A stretch of 60,000 nucleotides of DNA from Glandiceps talaboti (GCF_964340395.1 NC_135565.1:15866209-15926208); one strand, 5' to 3'. Shown: positions 1 to 11,925, counted from the stretch's first letter. Translations and numbers: made by a program. Notes: generated by a model from the sequence alone, not told the origin.

Positions 1-1220
1 ATAACTACCACTATGTGTAGTTAGCTATTGATTACTAGTGGTAACTACATGTTAACCAGTGATAACTAACTTATGTAGCTCTTACCAGACAGCATGGAAG
101 AATATGAATATATCAAGATCTCACCACACTGTATACATGTAGCTCCCACTGTGTATAGTCAACTATTAATTACCAGTGATAATTAACCTATGTAAATCTT
201 ACCAGACAGCATGGAAGAATGAACTTAAGTTCAACATCTCACCAGCCACAACCAAAGATAACTTCCACTATGAGTAGTTAACTATTGATTACCAATGATA
301 ACTACCACTACACATATTGTCCCATGATGACTTACTGGAGTGTTTTTCCGAGACCTTACCCAAGGGGATAGAAGAATGCGTTGATATCAACATCTCACCA
401 ACCACAATGTTATTACCTGTAATAACGGTCACTTTGGCAGACTCATGGTAGCTACTACATGTTGATAACCAATGATATCTGCCAATAACTGTTTAGAAAG
501 TTGCTCCGTAACAATGAAGAAAAAGAGAGAAATGACTTTGTACATAACACCAAGTTTAAATAGAGATAACTTCAGCTGTGTATATAGAGCTCCATCGGTA
601 ACAAGTAACCAGCATTACTTGTGAATATTTATTCTAATCAACGAAACACAAAGTAATTTTATTCTATGTTCAACAATAGATAAACAGTATCTGTTGTGTT
701 GCCAACTAGTAAAACCATTGCAGTGGTACTATCTATGGGTTATCAAAGATAAACCACCACTACGCGTAGTGTACTAGTGGTAACAACTTTTTTTATCTAT
801 ATGTTACCAGAGATTAACCAGCACATAGTTAACTAGTACTAACCAGTGGTAAGAACTATTGTGTCAATGTGTTACCAAAGCCAAACCACCACTACGTGTA
901 GTGTACTAGTGGTAACATCTGTTTTATCTATATGTTACCAGAGATTAACCAGCACATAGTTAACTAGTACTAACCAGTGGTAAGAACTATTGTGTCAATG
1001 TGTTACCAGAGATAAACCACCACTGCATGTAGTCTACGAGTAACAACCAATGGTAACAGCCACTGTATCTATGTGTTACTAGAAATAAACCACCACTGCA
1101 TGTAATTAACTAGCAACAACCAATGGAAAAAAACGATGTTTTACCAGAAATAAACCACCACTAGATGGTTACTGGGCACCACTACCAGTGTGTGTTAATA
1201 GAGCTCAATAATTTCTGGTA
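1..1220. repeat. Degenerate satellite block
   Basis: Short imperfect units recur with cores such as AACCACCACTA, TAGTGTACTAGTGGTAAC and GTTACCAGAGATAAACC. The clearest part is at 751-1165: units starting near 751, 883 and 1014 have a period of about 131 bp, followed by shorter units at 1087 and 1152 (about 65-73 bp). This suggests a ~65 bp monomer with a dimeric higher-order form. Unit cores are partly palindromic (ACTAGTGGT against ACCACTA). No coding potential is seen. Confidence 0.75.
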
Positions 1221-2245
1221 CATGGTAGTAATGTGTGAAAACTAAGTCATTCCCATCAGCGGCATGTAAATAAAGTTTAATCTGTTGCAACTTGTACATA
1301 CAGAATATTTTGTGAGTTGAGATAGTTATCATTAATTTAAATGTAAAGTTACTTAGACTCTCTGCATTGCACCATAGACATTGGAATCTCCAACATCTAT
1401 AATTGCACAGTAAGTAATTGAAATTGTAAATTGGTCTAAATCAATATGGTTGCTTCTGTGTATGTAGCACAATGACCAATCATAGTTGATAATTCTAATT
1501 AGGGTTATGTTAGGGAGCCCAACCCAGTCCCAAACATAATCTTAATCCCCTAGCTTGAATACAAATATATATCTTTTTAGCAGTCAGTCCACTGTTTTAC
1601 ATTCTTGATAAAGTCTACATCCATATGTGTTCGTTAGCACAGGAGTAGGCTTATTGCGTTCAGCAAGTCAGAAAATTCAGAAATTCTGTATGTGTCAAAG
1701 ATAAAGAGAATTTTTCTTACGTAAAAGTTAGTTTAGGTGCTAGTGATTTTTATGTAGTTTATAGTTGTTGAAAACTTTGCTGCTTTTGAATTATGTGCAA
1801 TTAATAGTTAAATTGATATTGTGCAAATTGATTATTTTCTGATTAATCTGTTAATTGATTTACCATGGTAACGTATCAGTACTGATCATGAATAAATCTA
1901 ATATTGAAATGAATCAGTTGTTTGTATCAAGATACGTGATTGGCTGAAAATAGATTAAATGTATCCTAGGATCAGTACCAAGCGATTGCGTGATTGGCTG
2001 GCAGTAGGCTCAATCAATCATCTTATTGGTTAGATCTGTTGCCAAGAAAGCATTTGATTGGTTTGGTTTTAACCAGTGTATAATGTGATTGAATGGGTTG
2101 AGTATCACCAATCGTGTGATTGGTTGGATCGTAAACTAATATTTCATGGCATTGGGTATTTGCATATCTAAACTGTCATTGGAATGGGAGAATGAAGCAT
2201 GAATATATTATAAGATTGGCTATGTGCAAGATAAAAATATTACTA
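1221..2245. other. AT-rich non-coding stretch with recurring ATTGG motifs
   Basis: No gene is seen. Between about 1925 and 2150 the phrase GTGATTGGCTG or a close variant (inverted CCAAT box) recurs every 40-60 bp. This looks like an old degenerate tandem repeat rather than a promoter, since nothing transcribable follows. Confidence 0.4.
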
Positions 2246-2566
2246 CAGTGGCAATCAAGGTTTCGACCTACTAAGATATGCACAAATTTATATAAGCTTT
2301 AGTTGTTTGATGTGATAGATTAGGAAAGTGGGTGATAGCGGTGCCTCTGTTATGCAAATATAACCACCCTATGATCAAGATAACGTAAACAGTGTTAGTC
2401 CCCAAACTGTACATGTACACTGCAAGATCATGGAAGTCATCAGTAATGCCACCCTACTGGAAGTACAATCAAACCAACATCCAATCAATAGCTTATAACG
2501 ACGTGTATGTGTCACAAATAGTTATAGTTTGTATCTATCTAAAGTCGAAACCTTGATTGTCACAGT
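2246..2566. mobile_element. MITE with ~20-bp terminal inverted repeats
   Basis: The left end reads CAGTGGCAATCAAGGTTT, continuing TCGAC, and the right end is its near-exact reverse complement (GTCGAAACCTTGATTGTCAC, then AG). There is no transposase inside. The same terminal sequence occurs at both ends of ~265 bp elements in the last introns of ATP-grasp copies 2, 3 and 5 (near 32,470, 38,806 and 52,730), so this is a family. Confidence 0.6.
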
Positions 2567-3543
2567 TATAAATGACAGACTAAGTTAGACAGTAAGCAGT
2601 TAGATTAGCTTATCCCCTGGTGAGAATAAAATGTTTCTGTAAAGGTTTAATAATCTCTATAGTTTAATTAAGGTGCCAATCAAAATATAGTTACATTGTA
2701 AACTTTTGACGAGTGTACAAACTATAGAAGGCAGAAACCTTTTTTTTCACTTCAGAAAAAAACTGCTTTATTTATCCTGTATCAGTTTGTATATCATTAC
2801 ACATCTTTCATACCTTTACCAATGGCAGAATTTCAATATACAGCAAGAAGTCAGAATTTTTTATATCAAAGAATTTTCTCACCAAAAAAGATAAGCATAA
2901 ATTCAATTTTCTGAAAAGTGATTGACTATTTTCAATTTTATTTTAGTCTGGAGTGAAATAAATTATACTGAGCTATAAAATTGTGTCAAAATTGTGTTTG
3001 GTAAGACAACTTATTTCCTAAAAATGCCACCCATGTACTGTAAGCCTAGATATTTTTTCTCCAAGAACATTTTGTGATTTAAGAGTTTTCAGCTAGTTCT
3101 CAAAGAGTAATTTTTAGTAATTGCCAGACTTTGTGTTAATGTACAAGAAGGCATTTTAGTCACTACTTATTTTTCAATTTTTGTTGTCCAGCAAAATAAA
3201 TGAAAATAAGTCTTAAGCAAAAATGTCCAGGTTTACACTATTTTTATTTTGTTTGATAAATTTCTGGTAGTATACAATGTGTGATTTAAAATTGTCAAGT
3301 TCAAGTGTCCATAGTCTAAAATTTGGTATCTTTTAATATATGTACAGTTTTTTTTTACTGCATTTAAACAACTTGTTTTGTGGATAACGTGCAAGGTCCA
3401 AAAATGTGATTTCTTTCTAAAATGTTAGTATGTTGTAAAGTTTTCCCCGCCGCATTTTAGTATGATATATACACATGTACAAGGTCAACACCTACATTTG
3501 ATTCTTATCAAAATACCTCGTTTCTAATTTTTAAAAAGTGATG
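2567..3543. other. AT-rich non-coding DNA
   Basis: Only short chance frames are present (for example a 62-codon frame at 2706-2894 with no recognisable features). I see no gene, RNA or clear repeat. Confidence 0.4.
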
Positions 3544-3893
3544 TTTTAAAGTGGCCATATGGATGAGGTTTGGGTAGTTATTTTGGATTTTGGATTTATA
3601 AAATGATTTAATCATGGTTTCCTACTTGAATGTGAAGCAACATATGCTAAGTCCTTTTGTAACTTAATAAATTACAAAAGATTACTAATGTGTAAAATTT
3701 TTGATATTGTACATACAATAACAAACTTTTTGCACCCTTTTTAGCTTTTAGCAATGTATTGAGTTACAAACACAGACTTTGTCAGTGTTGTTTCACATTG
3801 ATTTCTCAAGTAGGGGGCCATGATAAAAATGTTCTATAAAATTAAAAATCCAAAATGTATATCCAATCCTCATCCATATTTGCCACTTTAAGG
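3544..3893. mobile_element. Fold-back (MITE-like) element
   Basis: The left arm at about 3544-3600 (TTAAAGTGG, ATATGGATGAGG, then TTTTGGATTT) is repeated in reverse complement at about 3839-3893 with a few mismatches and a 2-nt gap. The interior of ~240 bp is non-coding. This fits a small non-autonomous inverted-repeat transposon; no target duplication is obvious. Confidence 0.55.
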
Positions 3894-4147
3894 TTTTGTG
3901 TCTGATATCGCATGCTGATCAGACTTTTCAATATTTTAAATGACCTACACACAGAAAACAATCAAATGTTACTACCTATTTATAACTATCTTGAGTTATC
4001 AAGGTTTTTATGATTCCTTTCAGTATAGTGTGCACTTTGGAAATAGAATTCTTGCTGTTACTTACCTTTGTGTAAGATAATCTGTTCTCAGTTGAAATCA
4101 AGAAAAATAATCGGGTCATCGTACAAGATTTTGAAATATAGGACTAT

Positions 4148-4318
4148 GAAAATGAATCCATTTTAGAATCCAATATGGCCGCTGAATACTGTACAAAATC
4201 GAAAATGAATCCATTTTGGAATCCAATATGGCCGCTGAATACTGTACTAAATAGAAAATGAGTCCATTTTGGAATCCAATATGGCCGCTGAATACTGTAC
4301 TAAATCGAAAATGAATGT
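4148..4318 (+). repeat. 53-bp minisatellite, 3.2 copies
   Basis: Units begin at 4148, 4201, 4254 and 4307 (partial), an exact 53-bp period with very few differences. Each full unit holds GAATCCAATATGGCCGC. Similar CCAATATGGC phrases appear at about 26,880, 27,030 and 29,660 in an unrelated insertion, so the motif belongs to dispersed repeats. Confidence 0.85.
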
Positions 4319-4945
4319 TGAATCCTCAAACTACTCTTATTCTTTCAAAAGGGCCAGGAACAAGATATCTTATGAGTTTGAATTTCTTTGACTTTCAGGG
4401 AAATTAATGTCTGTGATGTATCTTAAATTTGCTCCATTCCAATACTGCAATTTGCATGTTTTTCATAAATGTAGCACACTCTCACACAGTTAATTTGATT
4501 GGTGGAAATGGCAACACATTACCCATTCAAATTGACCTTACTGTCACTAAGTTGAGGGAACCATTTGTAACAATTTCTGTTGAATTAAGGGTGCTCGACA
4601 TTTTTGTAGTTGATTTATGTCCAATTATTTTTGTACTATTTATCAAATTCAAATTAGGGTATTCCTAATTTTTTGGGTGATGATTTGTATGTGTATGCAG
4701 ACAAGTGAATGCATGCATATGGATTGGAGTCAGCATTTTTTTTTGCACAGAATTCATTTGTTTTGTAAAGTGTTCATTTTTTTTCAACGATTGGAGAAAT
4801 ATGACGTGTATTGCATTTGAACTGTATTTGTAATAAATAAAGTTACTATCATTAAAACTGCCAGTTGCTATTACTGGATTTTATTTTGAAATTCATAATA
4901 TTTAGCACACCTGAATTGAGGTTCAGTAGTACTATGTGAATGACA

Positions 4946-4980
<35 letters not shown>

Positions 4981-5209
4981 TAAATGTCTCGCAGAATATT
5001 CTCGATGCAAATATTAGTAGCAGAGCATTATAGACTTAGTTCAAAAGAATAGGATGTAGCAAATCGTTACTCAGAGTTTCACGCTTCGAGCGATCTTCAG
5101 ACAACTAAATTGAGATTGTCAAGGTCTGTACAGACACTTAATGTTTGTATGTATATTTTGCGTAACAAGATGATCGGACTAAACTATTCCTTACGGGGGT
5201 TTATTTCTT
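4319..5209. other. Non-coding stretch with a (TG)n microsatellite
   Basis: No supported gene. A (TG)n run lies at 4949-4976. Frames of 67-79 codons at 4429-4820 look random in composition. Confidence 0.4.
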
Positions 5210-5863
5210 TAGTATGCTAGTAGATCAGCAACAGAAGGGTATGCGTAATGATCAGATTCAATAACCATCAATCAATTGAAGTCTCTTTCTATATCCCTGT
5301 AAATGTAAGGCTATACTACTACAGTAGTTAGTGATACAGCGCGGTTGAGGCAACAATAAATCCTTACAGAGTGAGTCAATGCACGATTCAAACAGTTGCC
5401 TGGAACCTCAAAATGAAAGGCCCATTAGTAGAATCACTAAGGTCTAAAGATGGACTGTTTAACCATTGATTACCTGAAAGTGTTGTAGGAGAAACGGCCT
5501 CCTTTCTCATTTATATTGGCCCTGATGTATTGGAAGTTTGTGTTAGGTGTTACACATAAATGTTGACCCTACTGTTTCTCAAGAGCTTAATAACGTTATT
5601 GAGTCATGCGACGCGACCACGTGTCTACAGGCTACATTGCTGACAATGTGTGAACTGGAGTGAACCCGAACAGGCCAAATAGTAATATATGATTGTCATG
5701 GCTATGAATAGGTTAGACTCGAGCTCCCTAGCATAAACGGAAACACTGTACACTCAATAATAACACTAACGAAGACAATCTTGCATGAATCATTTTCATA
5801 TTTTTCACCCACTTTCTGGGTATTCTTTTCGTAGGAACCATTTTCTAGATCCCAGATTTCCAT
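5210..5863 (+). repeat. Copy of the far-upstream module of the ATP-grasp gene units
   Basis: This block (starting TATGCTAGTAGATCAGCAAC) matches 24,275-24,420, 34,985-35,110, 41,218-41,650 and 56,250-56,670. All of those lie upstream of ATP-grasp genes. Here it leads into an orphan promoter module with no ATP-grasp exon behind it. Confidence 0.75.
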
Positions 5864-5950
5864 CCTACGATCGAAGTGGCAAAGTTCGTCCTCATGTGTG
5901 ACGTCATCAGTAATAGTACAGTCGACATTTTATAGGCGGCCTGAAGGATC
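5864..5950 (+). promoter_or_regulatory. Orphan CRE/TATA promoter module (P0)
   Basis: CCTACGATCGAAGTGGC is followed by a perfect TGACGTCA at 5899-5906 and TTTTATA at 5928-5934, the same spacing as in the modules serving the ATP-grasp genes. After GGCGGCCTGAAGGA the sequence departs from the others and the conserved splice donor is missing. No ATP-grasp exon follows for 13 kb, so this is either a relic of a lost unit or a promoter captured by something unrecognised. Confidence 0.6.
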
Positions 5951-6109
5951 TACAATAGCTAGCTGTATACTGTATTGACATGCTAATCTCAGTTCCATGT
6001 ATGCAGCCTCCGTACAAATGACAAATGCTAATAAAATAAGAACTAAGGCTAAGAAAATGGTCAGGACAGTTTGTCTGGAATGTTGTGATGGCATGTTTTT
6101 TTTTTTAAA

Positions 6110-6240
6110 CTCTCAACAAACATGTCAATCTACTATTCATGGCAGTTAAATGTTCGTTTTATTTAGTACTTTTAGAGCAAGTGCGCATGTGTAGCAGATA
6201 CGATGTCATTTGCTTGTTCATGATGGGCTCTGCAGTTGTC
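6110..6240 (+). repeat. Block shared with 47,905-48,040
   Basis: TTATTTAGTACTT, AGCAAGTG, GATGTCATTTGCTTGTT and ATGATGGGCTCTGC occur in the same order in both places. Both copies sit at the edge of a promoter module (after P0 here, before P5 there), so the block probably travelled with an ancestral duplication unit. A 74-codon frame across it is not conserved. Confidence 0.55.
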
Positions 6241-6509
6241 TTCACTTTAGTGGGGAGGATTATTTTTGTGTTGCCCCATGGATCTGCAGAGTTCATGGGC
6301 TGGACAAACATGAAGAAAAAAAGACTGATGCGGGGATATTTAAGTGATGCAAACGCTGACTAAAAACTTCTTTTTTAGGCCTAAAGGTACAAATATCATA
6401 AATTGCATCAAACTGAATACTGAGGGTGAATATGATTTACTATTCAAAAACATATCGGTGTTCATCTCGTACACGAGTCAAAATAATCATCAAGATAGAT
6501 AGACCAGTT

Positions 6510-7110
6510 GAAATTTTCTACATCAAGGTTTTAATACTGGAAATTTAGAATCAAGGGTAGCAATCAATCTGCCATTAGATATATCTACAACCACACTAAA
6601 AAGAATTATACTGATTGATCTCAAATATATTGATAAAATTATTGATTAAAATATGTAGATATAATATATGATTAGTGAAAAAGTATAAAAGTATTGAAGA
6701 ATGAATTAATTATTTAGAACGTATATGTTCAGCTTATATAGATGATCATACAAATTGCTTGGTGGAATGAATAAAGTCATGTTAATAACCTCTGGTATAT
6801 TAACTTCAACAGCAATTTTGGCAATAGTACCAGCTACACCTGTTTTAATATCTGGTGTTGCAGCTGTGTCTGTGATATTGACTATAAGAACTTCAAATTT
6901 AACACTTGTTGATAAGACTTCTTAAAGTACAACACAAAAATTACAAACAAATGTTAACCTACACAAGAAGCAACTTATTTGAAGAAAATGTATCAGACGT
7001 TCTAAAAATATGTATTTAATAAATCATTGAAGTTTCAGAAAAATGATAATTATGTAACAATTTTAGAAATCTACACGAAAAAGTATGAATTAAATGGCTA
7101 TAATGAATAA
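6510..7110 (+). pseudogene. Decayed AT-rich coding remnant, origin unknown
   Basis: Several consecutive pieces read like protein although no long frame survives. 6530-6649 is open for 39 codons before a stop and has alternating hydrophobic and polar residues. 6767-6925 encodes a 52-residue peptide (MNKVMLITSGILTSTAIL...) with a long hydrophobic stretch rich in Gly, Ala and Val. After a frame change, 7018-7110 is open for 30 codons and ends in Lys/Tyr/Glu-rich sequence. Hydrophobic hairpin followed by a charged helix recalls small proteins found in many copies in invertebrate mobile or virus-like elements, but I cannot name a family. The sequence is more AT-rich than the flanks. Confidence 0.3.
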
Positions 7111-7194
7111 TAAAACATAATTTCTTAATATATATCAAAATGTAGGTTCCAGATCTTTTGGTGTAAAGTGCTTGATACGGATGTGGAGGTTGAT

Positions 7195-7375
7195 AAATGA
7201 GTGAAAACGAAGGTGACTTGGTTACTCGTTACATTCGATTCTCCACTAAAAATTTGTTTCGTATGGCCAGTATAGCTGGTCACACTAGTCAGGCTGGTGA
7301 ATTCGAAGTGGCCACAATTTGTAGTGGAGAATCGAATGTAACGTGTAAGCAAGTCACCTTCTTTTTTCACTCATT
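7195..7375. mobile_element. Fold-back element, ~60-bp arms
   Basis: The left arm at about 7195-7255 (AATGAGTGAAAACGAAGGTG... to the TTCGATTCTCCACTA region) is repeated in reverse complement at about 7312-7375 with only a handful of differences. The loop is ~56 nt. Frames on both strands here are a by-product of the palindrome. The right arm abuts a (TA)n array, a common insertion site for such elements. Confidence 0.7.
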
Positions 7376-7376
7376 T

Positions 7377-7618
<242 letters not shown>

Positions 7619-7639
7619 ACTAATTTTGTGCTTGAATTA

Positions 7640-7949
7640 AATAAAAGTACCGGCAATGGCGTTGTAGCATAACTGTACAGTTTTTAGAACGGTTTATCCA
7701 TATGCTAGTCCCTGCTAACAATAGGTGTTCATTTGCTGAATGACTGTCCAGTTGCCTATCCAATCATGTTGCTATCTTTGAGATACACATTTGGCTGTTG
7801 CTATGAGCGTAGTAATGTTGCTAGATATATTTGCATACATTTTTGAATGTTTTTGTTCACTTGTGTGTGAATTTCTGATATCTTTGCAATAAATGTGATC
7901 ATTTGGCTGTTGCCATGGGCGTGGTTTACACAAACATACATACACGCAC

Positions 7950-8028
<79 letters not shown>

Positions 8029-8090
8029 AACAGACGCCGGGCGATCCCTATAGCACTACTGAATCTCACTTCAGTTGTGCTAAAAATGAT
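7640..8090 (+). mobile_element. Non-autonomous pearl/Helentron-like element with (CAGA)n
   Basis: The order is: a body related to the satellite monomer at 9.78-10.76 kb (TTTGGCTGTTGCCATGGGCG), a (CAGA)n microsatellite at about 7950-8023, then a conserved tail CGATCCCTATAGCACTACTG. The tail ends in a hairpin with stems TAGCACTACTGAA (8051-8063) and TTCAGTTGTGCTA (8070-8082), 12 of 13 paired. Tandem core, microsatellite and subterminal hairpin are the hallmark of pearl/DINE-1-type non-autonomous Helitron relatives. The family assignment is inferred from structure. Confidence 0.5.
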
Positions 8091-9110
8091 CAGGTATTTA
8101 ATATATTCAGTGGAATGATAGCCCCTACTCTATAAAAGTAAGTGGAATGCCATCCCCTACTCAACATTATTAGCCCGTTCATTTTGTTATCTTCTGCTGG
8201 AATGTACGCAGTTCTGGTTCAACATTACATGATATTCTATTCGTCAATCAATACGTACACCTGCTGACTATGGAACGTAATAAACCAATGAGCAATAGGT
8301 TTACAAATCAAATTCATAAACGTGTTGAGTTAGGTGAATACGTGATATATATACCAGCGTTCATTAAATGAGAACAAATGCGAAGCTGCATTTCATCGTA
8401 GCTAATATTTATACTTTAAGTTAATGCGGTGAGTCAAGAAAGATCCTTTTCACCACCCTGTACCTATATCACGTGACAGTTACTAATGATTCCAATATAA
8501 TAGATGCTGTGGGATCAGTCTATATGCCCGGATTCTATGAATCGTAATATACATAGTAAGATGTCGTCTACTAGGTTTTCATTACCATAGGTTAATCACA
8601 AAGACAGATACGATTGAAACAGTAAATGTACAAGAAAACTAGAATATCTGGTGATTATCGTGATAAAATCAAATTTTAAAAAAGTTCCGTCGCCAAGTAG
8701 ACAGAAACTTTGATAGGAATGTCATCGTCGTGTTTAAGAAGAGATATGTGGGAGTCTTGAGTCAAAGAATACAAACCATTTTGGAATTTCATTAAAGTGA
8801 AGAGACAACAAACATTTGGTATACACATCTTGTAACATTCGCATACCTAGGACACGGTTGTGCATATAGCTGTATCAGCTCAGTGGAGCCACGGGCTGTA
8901 CCAGTTATGTGTACAATACTCCTGTAAAAGCTCTGGCGAACACACTTCGTGTAACATACCTAGATTTGACATATGACTGGTATGTCAACATATTAATGCC
9001 ACAATGGAGTACTTTTGGTTGTTCACCTTGTGTAAGTTTTCAAATCGATACTCTTTTGATCATTTCATTAGTTGTGAAGGAGTCTTCAACTACTGTGACG
9101 TACAGCGTTG
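8091..9110. other. No gene seen
   Basis: Unremarkable sequence. A 100-codon plus-strand frame at 8909-9211 is largely antisense to the last exon of the LicD-like gene and its downstream flank and has no features of its own. Confidence 0.4.
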
Positions 9111-11515
9111 TTACCATGGCAACCAACATTGTATTTTATACGGAATTGTCCATCTGTAAGTCAGGGGATATCTGTTTTTTAGGACATCCTCTGCACGATT
9201 TGGGATTTTAACCTTGAAGTCTGCAAAGTCAATTATTCTCTCAGGTATTATCCATGAAAGTGGTATTGTCTCGTGCTCTATGATAGCAGTGTCTAGTTTA
9301 CTTCTGGAATCTCGAGTCATTGCCACCTTCTTACAAGGCTTCTGATCACATAACCCTTCCACTACATTCGATGAAAAGATATCCACGTGTAGGTTGATGT
9401 CTTGATTTCTATCATCAATTAGACGTGCCCTGTGAAATCCTTCTGCATCTGTTAGATATATGCCAACTTGCTTCAGCTTTTCTTTCATTTCCTTATATGA
9501 TTGGTTTGTTATAATTGTGATGTCGCCATCAGAATCGTGCCTTGTGGAGTAAAGAAACAATTCCATAGAGTATTAATTATAAAAGTAGTACAAGATGAGT
9601 TTACACGCTATTTGATGCGAGTGAGAATATTTACACCAACTTACATCATAATTAAGCTATACTAGTATACTGTTCATATTCTGGCATTGTTAGGGTGCCT
9701 TCATTAATTACAGATGGGCAATGGAATGAGAGGATTGCTTTTTACAAATCAGTCCTTGTGGAGGCCATATTTTGGAGAAATAGCGCCAATGGTATTGTAG
9801 CACAACTGTACATGTTTACGAAATGTTTATCCACATGCTGATCCATGCTAGGTGTAGGTGTTCACTTGTTGAATGATTACCCTGTTGCCTATCCTGTTGT
9901 TATCTTTGCAATATACGCTATCAATTTGGCTGTTGCTATGGACGTGGCCATGTTGCTAGACAAATTTGCATACATTTGTTGAATGTTTGTTCACTTGTCT
10001 TTGAATCCATGATGTTATCTTTGTGGCATACATCATCATGTGGCTGTTGCTATGACTGTGATCTTGTTGCTAGATACATTTGCATATTTTTACTATGTTT
10101 ACTCATTTGTCTATTATTCCCTGTTGTTATCTTTACATTATACATCATCATTTGGTTGTTGATATGCGCGTGGTCTTGTTGCTAGGGAAATTTATATACA
10201 TTTTTCGAAGTCCCTGTTATCTTTGCAATATATGAGATAATTTGGCTGTTGCCATGGGCACGGTCTTGCTGCTTGGAATATTTGCATACCCTTTTTGAAT
10301 GTTTGTTCACTTGGCTAAGAATCCATGTTGATATCTTTGTGAAATACACCATCTTTGGTTGTTACTATGGGCGTGGTCTTGTTGCTAGGGAAATTTATAT
10401 ACATTTTTCGAAGTCCCTGTTATCTTTGCAATATATGAGATAATTTGGCTGTTGCTATGGGTGTGGTCTTGTTGCTTGGTATATTTGCATACATTTTGTG
10501 AATGTTTATTCATTTGTCTATTAATCCATGTTGCTATCTTTGCAATATATGAGATAATTTAGCTGTTGCCATGGGCACGGTCTTGCTGCTTGGAATATTT
10601 GCATACACTTTTTGAATGTTTGTTCACTTGGCTAAGAATCCCTGTTGATATCTTTGTCAAATACACCATCTTTGGTTGTTACTATGGGCGTGGTCATGGT
10701 TGCTAGGGATATTTGCATACTTTTTTGAACGTTTACTCACTTGCCTACCAGATGACGTTAGTTTAGCAAAATATGAGCCGTAAAGATTATTGCCCCCCTG
10801 TAAAATGCAGCAGTTGTCCGTTTCACGCAGGGTCCCACACTACAACAGTAGAAACAAGCAATCTTTCAGCTAAACTAAGATATAGACAAACCAGATCTAT
10901 TGTTGCAGCATGTTTGTATGCTTACACTATTACAGGACGTTGATATAATTACAGTCTCAGTTTGGTGCTGTTTCTGATACATTTTCCCTCCACTCTACAT
11001 TGTATAACATTTCTTGATCTTTCAGTTGGGAGATTTCAGGTGGTTTACTATATTGATTTAAATATTGGGTGATAATTTGTAGATAAATAAAAGCAATGGT
11101 TTTAACCATGCACCATTCCCACTCGAGTAACTTGATCTATCACTTTGAACAACAATGATTTTAGTTTGTAATAGCCGAAAGCTGGCTTTCAACAGTAAAA
11201 CTAGTACCCATACCTCATAACATCTCCATTTCTGATTGCCCCTATCAGGGTACCGTAATCCAACCAATAGGTAATGTTCATCTCGTCTAGGACTTTGGTG
11301 GTGGCCTTCAGAATAAATCTGAAATCGTCCATCTGGTTGTCCGTCAAATAACAACGACCCGGCTTAATTGGTAAATAAATTGTTACTTTGTAGTGTAGTG
11401 TTGCTATGGCAATGACCCCAACAAAAAGGATAACAAAGAGGATACACTTTGGTGATGGATTTAGGAACAACTTCCTCTCCAGACAGCTGCAACACCCAAG
11501 ACTGGATTTTGACAT
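9111..11515 (-). CDS. LicD/fukutin-like type II membrane protein, two coding exons
   Basis: Model: complement of 11214-11515 joined to 9111-9540, giving 243 aa. The exon 1 donor is ATGAG|GTATGG and the exon 2 acceptor is CTCCACAAG|GCACGA. The junction is phase 2 and creates Arg101. Met is placed at 11515 because a good acceptor (ATAATCTTTCTTTAG) lies just upstream, implying an earlier non-coding exon. Residues 1-20 are Cys/Ser-rich and cytosolic; about 22-42 (CILFVILFVGVIAIATL) is a signal anchor. The LicD signature follows: YWLDYGTLIGAIRNGD (83-98), then RHDSDGDI (101-108) with the Asp cluster typical of the nucleotidyl/phospho-sugar transferase fold, HVDIF (152-156), and a C-terminal NRYP (223-226). 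The family includes bacterial LicD and animal fukutin/FKRP, which transfer phosphorylated groups to glycans, mostly in the Golgi. At 243 aa it is shorter than FKRP. The substrate is unknown. The 1,673-bp intron holds a satellite. Confidence 0.82.
9780..10760 (+). repeat. ~112-bp satellite inside the LicD-like intron
   Basis: About eight monomers start with TTTGGCTGTTGCTATGG or a variant, near 9925, 10038, 10150, 10240, 10353, 10445, 10557 and 10670. Periods are mostly 112-113 bp, with two short units of ~90 bp. Each holds GTGGTCTTGTTGCTAGG, TTTGCATACATTTTT and GTTCACTTG blocks. The monomer matches the body of the element at 7.64-8.09 kb, so the array probably arose by expansion of a pearl-like element's core. 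Confidence 0.85.
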
Positions 11516-11854
11516 CTTGTGAGCTTCTAAAGAAAGATTATGAAAATGCAGATTACTGTAGTCAAACAAAGTTTATTTGGATAAGAGGGGAATAAGAATA
11601 TGATCGTAAAATCAGGCATTAGGGAGCTGTAATTCTTTATGACCAGGGAGGGGGGGTCGGACAAATTTAAGGGGTCGCTCTTCAATTCATTTGACCATTT
11701 TAATGGTATTGAACAGTACAGAGGCTATAGTTCAAAACACCCTATTCTAACTAAAGTTCTGTCATTTGAGCAGTGTATTTGCTTGAATTTAGAGTTTTGT
11801 GTGTGAAAAGTCTGGCCATATAACGTCTGTTAAAGGCACAAACGATATGTAATT

Positions 11855-11925
11855 GTGTTTGCAAATAAAGAAATAGTGTTTTCAAATAAAGTAATAGTGT
11901 TTATAAATAAAATAATAGCATTTGT
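11855..11925 (+). repeat. Short AT-rich tandem repeat, ~21 bp unit
   Basis: Three units of GTGTTTGCAAATAAAGAAATA-type sequence, then decaying copies to about 12,010. It lies in the region upstream of the LicD-like gene. Confidence 0.6.

Noticed and set aside
8909-9211. 100-codon plus-strand frame
   Set aside because: It overlaps the LicD-like last exon in antisense and shows no motif.
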